Assembly (NCBI GenBank): GCA_900404475.1
Contig: OUQQ01000111.1
Coordinates: 673-39,886 of the forward strand
Reading direction: 5' to 3'
Origin: Spongospora subterranea
Taxonomy: Eukaryota > Endomyxa > Phytomyxea > Plasmodiophorida > Plasmodiophoridae
DNA: 39,214 bases
Below, one piece after another: positions 1 to 7,814 of this stretch (its first letter is position 1; each line of letters opens with the position of its first letter). A program made the position numbers and the translations under genes. The notes under the pieces were generated by a model, which searched no databases, was not told the origin of the DNA, and worked only from the letters and a program-made list of their open reading frames with translations.

Positions 1-192
1 TTTGGGATGCTAATTTCTGAAATGGTCATTGTATAATTATTCGTTAAAACCAAATTTTATTGAAAATGTGTAAAATTTATTTCAAATTTCTTGGGATTAT
101 TCATTTAGATTTTAATGTGGTATTGAGTTGTTACCTACTTTATCCTAATGGGTGTGATAGGTGGGGAATTGGGTGGGTTGTTTAATCTTTTC

Positions 193-373
193 GAAAATAA
201 AGAAGAACAAATTCATTTCTGAGAGCGCTCATACGGATATTCGTCTCGCTCGATTCGCCTTCCAAGAAATGCCAGCATTGAAAAAATTGGGGCCTTATAC
301 AATAACGGGATTGACCATTGGAATACCCAAAACAGACCCAAAAGCGGCCTTAAATTTTATCCAGATAAAGTAA
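193..373 (+). pseudogene. 5'-truncated HSP20 remnant
   Basis: This stretch matches the last ~60 codons of the three intact HSP20 genes downstream, including the C-terminal core IPKTDPKAA and the final FIQIK before a TAA stop. The 5' two thirds are missing: homology begins abruptly near 193 at the segment that encodes ENKEEQ in the intact copies. The reading frame is broken around 210-217, where the intact FSERSYGY region is out of frame, and AEYKNG has become PYTITG. It is the most upstream member of the tandem array, and its 3' flank resembles that of the intact copies, so it looks like an old unit cut by an unequal crossover or deletion. No promoter remains in front of it. Confidence 0.85.
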
Positions 374-903
374 AAAATAAAATAAAAACTGAATATTCTG
401 TTCGGCTTGTAACGAATGATATTCAGAATTCAGGTCTTAGACGCGACACATTCCGCATTCTCAACAAGTGTATGACAAAACGACCAACTGTAAATTTAAA
501 AGCGGTCCTGCAACTGCGCTTTGAGAACCGCAACCCCCAGTTATCAATTGAAGCTCCTGTTTATTCGAATAGAACTGGATCGTTTTGTGCCAATCAGAGA
601 AACAATTTAAGTACAATCGGTTGTTGTGACATAAACAGCAAAATTAATGAGGTCAGTTTTATCATAAACGATTATCAGTTTGAAAACTATATTCACCTAA
701 CATGCGACTGTAGGAGTATCAAAATGGCAGGAAGAACAGTTGCGAGTTGCGACAACCAATATGATGAAATCGCCATAAGTGTATGAATCACCACTGGGGG
801 AACATTCTATCCCAATGAATAGCCATAGCAGATGCAAGACGTCACGAATGGCGTATGCCGCCACTTGCCTGACAATACAAGGCGTGCGGTCGACTGAACT
901 GGT

Positions 904-1002
904 GGAATATTCCTTTAGGCATAAGTGGTACTGTCTCTGTACGGAATGTTGTTCGACTGGGGTCAAGGAATATTCCACGATCTGAGTACCGACTATATAA
1001 GG
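904..1002 (+). promoter_or_regulatory. Heat-shock promoter of HSP20 copy 1
   Basis: Two perfect GGAATATTCC palindromes (GAAnnTTC heat-shock element core) lie at 904-913 and 967-976, with a weaker GGAATGTTGTTC between them. A TATATAA box follows at 994-1000, 84 bp before the ATG at 1084. The layout distal HSE, proximal HSE, TATA is repeated in front of copies 2 and 3. HSF binding is inferred from the motif. Confidence 0.85.
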
Positions 1003-1083
1003 GAGAGAGACTGAAGTAACATATTCATTACAATAACAAACTAGCAATCAACACATCGTTTTCAGACCATCACTAGCAACATC

Positions 1084-1494
1084 ATGAGCCTATCACTATT
1101 CGACTTCCATCGCGATTTAGATCGTCAATTATTCGGCGGTGGACAAATGAAATCTGGTCCAACACCTCAGATGAAAATGGAGTTGAGAGAATATGACAAG
1201 AACTTCCAAGTCTCTGTTGAGGTTCCGGGAATTCCTAAAGAAGAGATCAAGCTGAGCGTCGATGGTGGCGTCCTAACTGTATCAGCAGAACACAAAGAGC
1301 AACGGTCTGGTGAGAACAAAGAAGAACACATTCATTTTTCCGAGCGCTCATACGGATATTCGTCTCGCTCGATTCGCCTTCCAAGGAATGCCAGCACTGA
1401 AAAAATTGGGGCCGAATACAAGAACGGGGTATTGACCATTGAAATACCCAAAACAGACCCAAAAGCGGCCTCAAATCTTATCCAGATAAAGTAA
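1084..1494 (+). CDS. Small heat-shock protein HSP20, copy 1
   Basis: An intronless 136-residue small heat-shock protein, a holdase that binds unfolding proteins without ATP. After a short N-terminal arm (MSLSLFDFHRDLDRQLFGGG) comes an alpha-crystallin domain from about residue 30 to 123, with the conserved EVPGIPKEEIKLSVDGGVL strand pair and the diagnostic AEYKNGVLTIEIPK motif near its end. The C-terminal IQIK supplies an I-x-I-type tail used in oligomer assembly. There is no targeting peptide, so it is probably cytosolic. The ATG is preceded by AGCAACATC, identical in all copies. The promoter carries two GGAATATTCC elements and a TATA box, so strong heat induction is expected. It differs from copy 2 at six residues and from copy 3 at nine. 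Confidence 0.95.
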   Translation: MSLSLFDFHRDLDRQLFGGGQMKSGPTPQMKMELREYDKNFQVSVEVPGIPKEEIKLSVDGGVLTVSAEHKEQRSGENKEEHIHFSERSYGYSSRSIRLPRNASTEKIGAEYKNGVLTIEIPKTDPKAASNLIQIK

Positions 1495-2028
1495 AACAAT
1501 AAAAAATCCTTGTTTATAGATTTGGAAATGAACATTCTGTTCGGCGTGTAAAGAATGATGTTAAGCAATCAGGTTTCGGATACGGCACATTCCGCATTCT
1601 CAACAAGTGTATAACAAAACGACCAACTGTAAAACGGTCCTTCAACATGGGCTTTGTTTGGACAGCAACCTCCAGTTATCAATTGAAGCTCCTGTTTATT
1701 CGAATAGAACTAGATCTTCAAAGATTAGTGCCAACCAGAGAAACGGTTCAAGTACAAATGGCTGTTGAGGCATACAACAAAACCAAAGAGGTCAGCTTTA
1801 TTTATCATAAACGATTACCTATCAGTTTCAAAAACAATATTTACCTTACACGCGACTGTAGGAGTATCTAAATTCGCAGGGAGATCATTTGCGAAAAATC
1901 CTGATATCGCCATCAGTACATGAATCATCACTGGGGGACATTCTGTCCCAAACTCAATTGATGGATCAGAAATTACTGATGGACCGTCGGAACTGTGCGC
2001 AATGGGCGGTGCGGTTGACTGCACTGGC

Positions 2029-2132
2029 GGAATATTCTTCAGTAACGAGTGGTACCACATTACAGTCTATTTACGGAATGTTGTTCGACTGGGGTCAAGG
2101 AATATTCCACGATCTGAGTACCGACTATATAA
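2029..2132 (+). promoter_or_regulatory. Heat-shock promoter of HSP20 copy 2
   Basis: A distal GGAATATTCTTC element lies at 2029-2040, a proximal perfect GGAATATTCC at 2099-2108, and a TATATAA box at 2126-2132, again 84 bp before the ATG-proximal start region. The distal element has gained a third half-site (TTC directly after TTC) compared with copy 1. Confidence 0.85.
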
Positions 2133-2215
2133 GGGAGAGAGACTGAACCAATATATTCATTACAATAACAAACTAGCAATCAACACATCTTTTTCAGACC
2201 ATCACCAGCAACATC

Positions 2216-2626
2216 ATGAGCCTATCACTATTCGACTTCCATCGCGATTTAGATCGTCAACTATTCGGCGGTGGACAAATGAAATCGGGTTCAACACCTC
2301 AGATGAAAATGGAGTTAAGAGAACAGGACAAGAACTATCAAGTCTCTGTTGAGGTTCCAGGAATTCCCAAAGAAGAGATCAAGCTGAGCGTTGACGGCGG
2401 CGTTTTAACTGTTTCAGCAGAACACAAAGAGCAACGGTCTGGTGAAAACAAAGAAGAACAAATTCACTTTTCAGAGCGCTCATATGGATATTCGTCTCGC
2501 TCGATTCGCCTTCCAAGAAATGTCAGCACTGAAAAGATTGGGGCAGAATACAAGAACGGAGTATTGACCATTGAAATACCTAAAACAGACCCAAAAGCGG
2601 CTTCAAATTTTATCCAGATAAAGTAA
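2216..2626 (+). CDS. Small heat-shock protein HSP20, copy 2
   Basis: Second intact copy, 136 residues, intronless, with the same domain layout as copy 1: short N-terminal arm, alpha-crystallin domain around residues 30-123 and a C-terminal IQIK tail. Relative to copy 1 it carries six substitutions, in the segments KSGSTPQ, REQDKNYQ, EEQIHF, RNVSTEK and SNFIQ. None touches the GVLTIEIPK core. The stop is followed by AAAACAATAAAAATCC, a plausible polyadenylation signal shared with copy 1. It has its own HSE/TATA promoter, so the copies are probably expressed independently rather than as one transcript. Confidence 0.95.
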   Translation: MSLSLFDFHRDLDRQLFGGGQMKSGSTPQMKMELREQDKNYQVSVEVPGIPKEEIKLSVDGGVLTVSAEHKEQRSGENKEEQIHFSERSYGYSSRSIRLPRNVSTEKIGAEYKNGVLTIEIPKTDPKAASNFIQIK

Positions 2627-3130
2627 AACAATAAAAATCCTTGTTTATAGATTTGAAATGAATGCTCTGTTCGGCGTGTAAAGAATGATGTTGAAAGTTC
2701 AGGTCTCGGATACGGCACATTCCGCATTCTCAACAAGTGTATGACAAAAATAACTGTAAACTTGAAAACGGTCCTTCAACATGCGCTTTGAGACCACAAC
2801 CTCCAGTTATGAACTGAAGCTCCTGTTTATTCGAATAGAACTAGATCTTCAAAGTGCCAACCAGAGAAACGGTTTAACACGTGGCTGTTGAGGCAAACAA
2901 CAGAACTAATGAGGTCAGCGTTATCATCAAGGATTATCAGTTTGAAAACAATAGTGACCTACACGCGACTGTAGGAGTATCTAATTCGCAGGAAGATCAT
3001 TTGCGACAAATCCTGATATCGCCATCAGTGCATGAAACATGCTATCTTAAACTCAATTAATGGATCAGAAATTACTGATGGACCATCAGAACTGTGCCCG
3101 CAATTGGGTGGTGCGGTTGACTGCACTGAC

Positions 3131-3234
3131 GGAATATTCTTCCGTCACTAGTGGTACCACATTACAGTCTATTTACGGAATGTTGTTCGACTGGGGTCAA
3201 GGAATATTCCACGATCTGAGTACCGACTATATAA
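3131..3234 (+). promoter_or_regulatory. Heat-shock promoter of HSP20 copy 3
   Basis: GGAATATTCTTCC at 3131-3143, GGAATATTCC at 3201-3210 and TATATAA at 3228-3234, with the same spacing to the ATG at 3318 as in the other two intact units. Confidence 0.85.
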
Positions 3235-3317
3235 GGGAGAGAGACTGAACCAATATATTCATTATAATAACAAACTAGCAATCAACACATCGTTTTCAGA
3301 CCATCACTAGCAACATC

Positions 3318-3728
3318 ATGAGCCTATCACTATTCGACTTCCATCGCGATTTAGATCGTCAACTATTCGGCGGTGGACAAATGAAATCTGGTCCAACACC
3401 TCAGATGAAAATGGAGTTGAGAGAATATGACAAGAACTACCAAGTCTCTGTTGAGGTTCCAGGAATTCCCAAAGAAGAGATCAAGCTGAGCATCGATGGT
3501 GGCGTCCTAACTGTTTCAGCAGAACACAAAGAGCAACGGTCTGGTGAAAACAAAGAAGAACAAGTTCATTTTTCAGAGCGATCATACGGATATTTATCTC
3601 GCTCGATTCGCATTCCAAGAAATGTTAGCACTGAAAAGATTGGGGCCGAATACAAGAACGGGGTATTGACCATTGAAATACCCAAAACAGATCCAAAAGC
3701 AGCCTCAAACTTTATCCAGATAAACTAA
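3318..3728 (+). CDS. Small heat-shock protein HSP20, copy 3
   Basis: Third intact copy, 136 residues, intronless, with the alpha-crystallin domain at about residues 30-123. It differs from copy 1 at nine positions, including a conservative V-to-I change in KLSIDGG, GYLSRSIRIPRN in place of GYSSRSIRLPRN, and a last residue N in place of K. The conserved GVLTIEIPK core is intact. Its own HSE/TATA promoter lies just upstream. The AATAAA-containing 3' flank is kept, but the sequence after it diverges from the other units sooner, consistent with this being the last functional unit. Confidence 0.95.
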   Translation: MSLSLFDFHRDLDRQLFGGGQMKSGPTPQMKMELREYDKNYQVSVEVPGIPKEEIKLSIDGGVLTVSAEHKEQRSGENKEEQVHFSERSYGYLSRSIRIPRNVSTEKIGAEYKNGVLTIEIPKTDPKAASNFIQIN

Positions 3729-4032
3729 AACAATAAAACAAATGTTCCTTTTTATAGATTTGATTACCCACTAATGAAGACATTGTTCGGCGATCAATAT
3801 GAACTATATTATATTGGAGTCCCGGATACGGCCCAATCAGCACTTTCTTTTGAGAATTTCTCTGCGACAGACGCTGTGTTGACCTGCGAATACCGTAAAC
3901 GCTGATGGATCAGCGAGATGGGCGGCGACTGATCGATTTGCAGAGTTTTGTCAGATACAGGCACTGGTGGAATAATCGTCTGTGAACGCTGGCATCACAA
4001 TCTATTTATGGAATGTTTCTCACTGCGGATGA

Positions 4033-4042
4033 GGAATATTCC
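4033..4042 (+). promoter_or_regulatory. Surviving HSE in front of the decayed HSP20 copy
   Basis: A perfect GGAATATTCC is retained at 4033-4042 and followed by AAGAACC, but the distal element has decayed to GGAATAATCG (from 3969) and the TATA box to ATTACATAAGG. The promoter has decayed along with the gene. Confidence 0.6.
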
Positions 4043-4131
4043 AAGAACCAAGTACCAATTACATAAGGCTGAGCGACTCCATAGAAACAACAAGCAATCA
4101 ACACATCATTCAGACCATCTCTAGCAACATC

Positions 4132-4533
4132 ATGAGCCTATCACGATTCGACTTCCATCGCGATGTAGATCGTCAACTCTTCGGCGGTAGACAAATGGGA
4201 TGTGGTCCAACACCTCAGATGAACATGGAGTTGAGAGAATATGAAGGAATTGCCAAGTCTCTGTTGAGGTTCCGGGAATTCCCAAAGAAGAGATCAAGCT
4301 GAGCGTCGACGCCTAACTGTTTCAGCAGAACACAAAGAGCAACGGTCTGGTGAAAACAAAGAGCACATTCATTTCTCAGAGTGCTCATCAGTTATTCATC
4401 CCGCTTAATCCGTCTTCCAAAAAAAAGTCAGCGCTGCAAAAATCGGTGTACCGAATACAGAGAACGCGGTATTAACCATTGAAATACCCAAATTAGTTTT
4501 AACACGGCCTCCAATTTTATCCAGATCAAGTAG
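4132..4533 (+). pseudogene. Decayed full-length HSP20 copy
   Basis: This is homologous to the intact copies from the ATG (MSLSRFDFHRD) to the stop, but several indels break the frame. The first is around 4240, where the codons for EYDKNYQ have become a shortened EYEGIAK and the frame is lost. A second, about 7 bp deletion near 4308 removes the GGVL codons of the first conserved strand. Others occur around 4390-4450. The FGGGQMKSG segment has also drifted to FGGRQMGCG. It ends at a TAG at 4531-4533. No functional alpha-crystallin protein can be read from it. Confidence 0.9.
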
Positions 4534-4628
4534 AACACAAGGAAATCTCGATATCACATATCAATTGTGAAAACTTGAAACATAACTTCTATATAATTTT
4601 TCGAAAAAAACAGTCTATAGTTTGAAGT

Positions 4629-5248
4629 CCTCTAAACAGCCACGTTGGGATTGGCTGCCCTCGATGGTTACAGTTCATGAGCGACCAACGAATCATATTT
4701 TGACAACTCGATTAATAGGGCAAATAGATGTTTACCGTCAGGGCGTTGTTTCTTCTGATATGTTTTGATATTACGGAAATCATGGTCAGGGGTGCATTAT
4801 TCATCTGCTTTCGAATCGTATAACGATAAGAATTTCAGGTTCGTGAGCAATTCACGTTGACGATATTGAGATTGCAGCGATTCATGTCTGATAATAACTG
4901 GCGAACGCGTTCTACTTCATTTGTGCGGCTGATGACANCCTCTAAACAGCCACGTTGGGATTGGCTGCCCTCGATGGTTACAGTTCATGAGCGACCAACG
5001 AATCATATTTTGACAACTCGATTAATAGGGCAGAATAGATGTTTACCGTCAGGGCGTTGTTTCTTCTGATATGTTTTGATATTACGGAAATCATGGTCAG
5101 GGGCGCATTATTCATCTGCTTTCGAATCGTATAACGATAAGAATTTCAGGTTCGTGAGCAATTCACGTTGACGATATTGAGATTGCAGCGATTCATGTCT
5201 GATAATAACTGGCGAACGCGTTCTACTTCATTTGTGCGGCTGATGACA
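4629..5248. repeat. 310 bp direct duplication around a single N (scaffold join)
   Basis: The block 4629-4937 is repeated almost exactly at 4939-5248, both starting CCTCTAAACAGCCACG and ending GCTGATGACA, with one unknown base (N) at 4938 exactly between them. I see only two differences: an inserted G (GGGCAAATAG versus GGGCAGAATAG) and a T/C change (GGGGTGCA versus GGGGCGCA). Two overlapping contig ends joined by one N without being merged explain this best; a genuine tandem duplication is the alternative. The true distance between the HSP20 array and the downstream genes is therefore unknown. Confidence 0.85.
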
Positions 5249-5382
5249 ATAATTCCAAGTTGATGTGTTTTTTTTACAAGGGCTTCAACATCATTGACGT
5301 CGCCATAAGCACAAAGTTGCTGCCAAAGGAGACATCGTTTCGTCTTGCAAAGACAAACATCATTACTTGATTTGACAAAACC
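5149..5382 (-). CDS. Unrecognised coding fragment next to the assembly join
   Basis: On the minus strand an open stretch with no ATG at its head runs from about 5382 to a TGA at 5146-5148. It has good amphipathic patterning: segments LLWQQLCAYGDVNDVEALVK, THQLGIIVISRTNEVERVRQ and LLSDMNRCNLNIVN. A GTGAGT donor near 5405 paired with TTTGCAAG ending near 5344 (about 62 bp) would join it in phase to an upstream open frame with QIGGLIMSATISTLF. A second possible donor, GTGAAT, sits inside the NVN codons near 5168. I do not recognise the family. It could be an exon group of a gene whose remainder is lost at the scaffold join, or a decaying gene. The downstream part is also present in the first copy of the duplicated block. 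Confidence 0.3.
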
Positions 5383-6131
5383 CTACCCAAGTTTATTAGA
5401 CTCACAAAAAGTGTGGATATCGTGGCCGACATAATCAACCCACCGATTTGTTCTTCTCTACGATATGACAAGCAGGCATGCAAATATTACATCAGAATAG
5501 GAAAGCGCCATCGTACGACGAAGCTATTCTTCTATAAATTTGAATTTAAAATCGATTAAACTCGCGACGTAAAAAAATACTCGGGACTCAGTTCTGCAGC
5601 AAGAGACTGCTAATGTGTAGCATCATTTCATCAGCACAACACGAATGTCCTAGCCGTTTTAACGGCTGGGACACATTGTCAGAATCACTGGAATCCACTT
5701 ACTTCAGCTTGGACAGAACGGAAAGGATGAAGCATGGGGTGTTGCACTTTACCACTAACTATAACGCCGTAGACGGCAACGAAAACCCTCAAACCTCGAC
5801 GAGTTTCATGAGGCAGAGCTGAGAGAGCTTCTTTTGACGATGGTTGCCTGCTTACGAAATACCTTCACGTGAAGCGGCGAATTACACTGATAACAATGAA
5901 CCAGAATTGAACGAAGAAATCTTCAAGAAATAATCATGATTCACCAGGCAATGCAACTTGATAGAGATGTTGCACAATTCCGCCAAATCGCAGTAACTTG
6001 CTTCGTCGTTGAAAGCATGCTCAATTGCTGAGTTGGAGGTCGTTGGCCTTATAGGAGTGTTTCGTCTACGAACATTGAAACAGTTGCTGAGTGCATGCTA
6101 AAATAATGAACTGTAATACGATAAAATAAAC
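5383..6131. other. Non-coding interval downstream of SMNDC1
   Basis: I see no convincing gene here apart from possible upstream exons of the minus-strand fragment. A short perfect hairpin, AGCCGTT-TT-AACGGCT with outer CC/GG pairs, lies at 5649-5670. A 69-codon plus-strand open frame at 5613-5822 overlaps it and has no recognisable features. Confidence 0.4.
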
Positions 6132-7221
6132 CTATGTAGGTGGCGACACTTCTTTCTTGGCAACCTGAAGTTTACCGATAGAAGAAAACTCAGTCATTGC
6201 TTGCCCGCTACCAACAACACCGACTCGACCGTCAACCGTGTCGGGACTTCTGAACATACTTTCTTTTTTAATTCCAAGCTTCTGTTTCTTGATGGCCGCT
6301 GAGTGAAAGGTTTGCCAAGTACTTTTCTTCCCCACCCGTTCGTCCTCCAGTTTTTTAAACCTATGAGTACTTTTAATTGCTTTGATTCGAGACCGTTTAG
6401 CTTTCTTTTGTGCTTCTGTATCGCTTGGCAGAATTTTCAATGCATCAGGAATTAGAGGTTTATCAAGCGACTCGTTGCTCGTCGCAGCATCTGATGCGCC
6501 CCGTTTTTTAGAAGCTGCTGTGAGTTTGATATTGTCAACAGATACCTACCATTTTATCAGGCAATTAACCCAAGAATACAAAACAAAAGGTACCTGTCCA
6601 GAATGGCTATAATCGGTAAACATAACCGTTATCAAACCAGTATCGTCGATTGATTCTATTACGGCGTTATAAAACAGGCCGTCAGCCTCGTAAATTGCTC
6701 GAACTTTCATCTCTACCTCTAAATCACTTATGGTCACCTAAACATAATTCTAAGAATTGTCAATAACTTGGCAAAATCGGAAAACCTGTTTTTCTGGGCG
6801 CAGCGCCTTCGAGCTCAGTCCTGATTCTGTATTTCCATAATCAAGAAAAATTACGTCGTATTTGTTGTTTTCGCTCAACGTGATCCTGGCACTATACCAT
6901 TGCTGGTCCTGACTCCATCGTGCTGAACAGCGATCTCCAATTTTCCATGAATACGACGTCTAAAAACCCGCATTTAATATCGAATTTAACCTGAAATGAC
7001 AAATATATTACTCTATTTTGGGCCTGAGATATTGCCTGCTCCTGTTTTGTTCTAAGCGCCAAGAGATTCTTGGTCATCTCGATCACAGTAAGCAAATCCT
7101 CTCTCAGCTTCAAAAGGGTTTCATCTCCAGACTTAGTAAGCAGTAATGAATCCACAGAAACCAGACTTTGCCTATGCTCGGCGAGCTTGGCGGCCAGCTC
7201 CTCGACCGACTGCTGCGACAT
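6132..7221 (-). CDS. SMNDC1: SMNDC1/SPF30-like splicing factor with tandem Tudor domains
   Basis: Survival-of-motor-neuron-related splicing factor; in animals SPF30 is needed to bring the tri-snRNP into the spliceosome and its Tudor domain reads dimethyl-arginine tails of Sm proteins. Four exons (7221-7012, 6959-6786, 6737-6594, 6545-6132) joined by 48-52 bp phase-0 introns give 313 residues; human SPF30 is 238. The N-terminus (LLKLREDLLTVIEMTKNLL, about 36-54) and the C-terminus (KKSTWQTFHSAAIKKQK, then SMFRSPDTVDGRVGVVGSG) align with SPF30. Exon 2 encodes a Tudor domain, WKIGDRCSARWSQDQQWYSA to FLDYGNTES. Exon 3 encodes a second, VEMKVRAIYEADGLFYNAVI to FTDYSHSGQ. The family normally has one, so the second explains the extra length. 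Basic stretches after it suit nuclear import. It is divergent from ELP1, with 593 bp between starts. Confidence 0.9.
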
Positions 7222-7814
7222 TGCTGGTTAATCGATAATGGGGTGTGTACAGTATATTGAGAGCCGGTGAGTGAACGACACCCCGTGGCCGTAGACCAAT
7301 AATCTCCGCAGAACACTCTCACTCTCCCCACCCAGATCAAGACAATATTGCCACAATGACTGACTGCTGTGCTGGTGGTACCTACTACTGTACAGTGGTA
7401 GATACAGATAGGTGTGGTGGAGAAGGCCGCGTAGATCACCGATACACTGGCGGTAACGGGGCGATGGCTGCATTTGACCGGCCGTACATTGACCGGTCAT
7501 CGTGACCGGCCACACATTGATTGATTTGAACTACAAAACAACATTCGATAATGTCGTTTTTGTTTGCAAAGACATGACAAATAAATTTACAAACGACTAG
7601 AAAGCGAATTTTTGTAGTTTATTTTTCTTTGATATGTCGTCTTTTGAAACCTGGCGTCGACGTGGAGATGTTGTTATTGAGTGAAATCCGGTCAGATGCT
7701 GTGGAATCCTGTCAGAGAATCGGTGTCCGTGACGGAGTTTGGGTCACGGTAGTCGTTTTTTTTTCATGATAATTTGATATCAAAAGAGGCCATAGTCGGG
7801 GACGTGCGACCGAC
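7222..7814. promoter_or_regulatory. Divergent SMNDC1/ELP1 promoter region with TGACCGG repeats
   Basis: This 593 bp interval separates two divergent start codons. It holds three closely spaced copies of TGACCGG(C/T)C at 7475-7483, 7490-7498 and 7503-7511. The middle one extends to the perfect 10 bp palindrome TGACCGGTCA. No TATA box is evident at either end. A transcription-factor site cluster is an inference from the repetition. Confidence 0.45.

Larger units (their letters stand above)
193..4533 (+). repeat. Tandem array of HSP20 gene units, ~1.1 kb period
   Basis: Coding starts lie at 1084, 2216, 3318 and 4132, giving spacings of 1132, 1102 and 814 bp. Coding stops of the first two units (373 and 1494) are 1121 bp apart. 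Similarity extends beyond the genes into the spacers: after each stop there is an AATAAA-rich 3' end, then a block with CGCATTCTCAACAAGTGTAT, then the heat-shock promoter. The repeated unit is therefore gene plus flanks, as expected from unequal crossing over. The last unit is shorter and more diverged. The 104-codon and 116-codon open frames in the first spacer are not conserved in the other spacers and are not called as genes. Confidence 0.9.

Noticed and set aside
472..1047. Open frames of 104 codons (plus) and 116 codons (minus) in the first HSP20 spacer
   Set aside because: They are broken in the homologous spacers of the other units and have no recognisable motif; they are chance frames.
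5652..5667. Hairpin AGCCGTTTTAACGGCT as a bacterial-type terminator
   Set aside because: There is no T-tract after the stem and the genome is eukaryotic; a chance palindrome is more likely.
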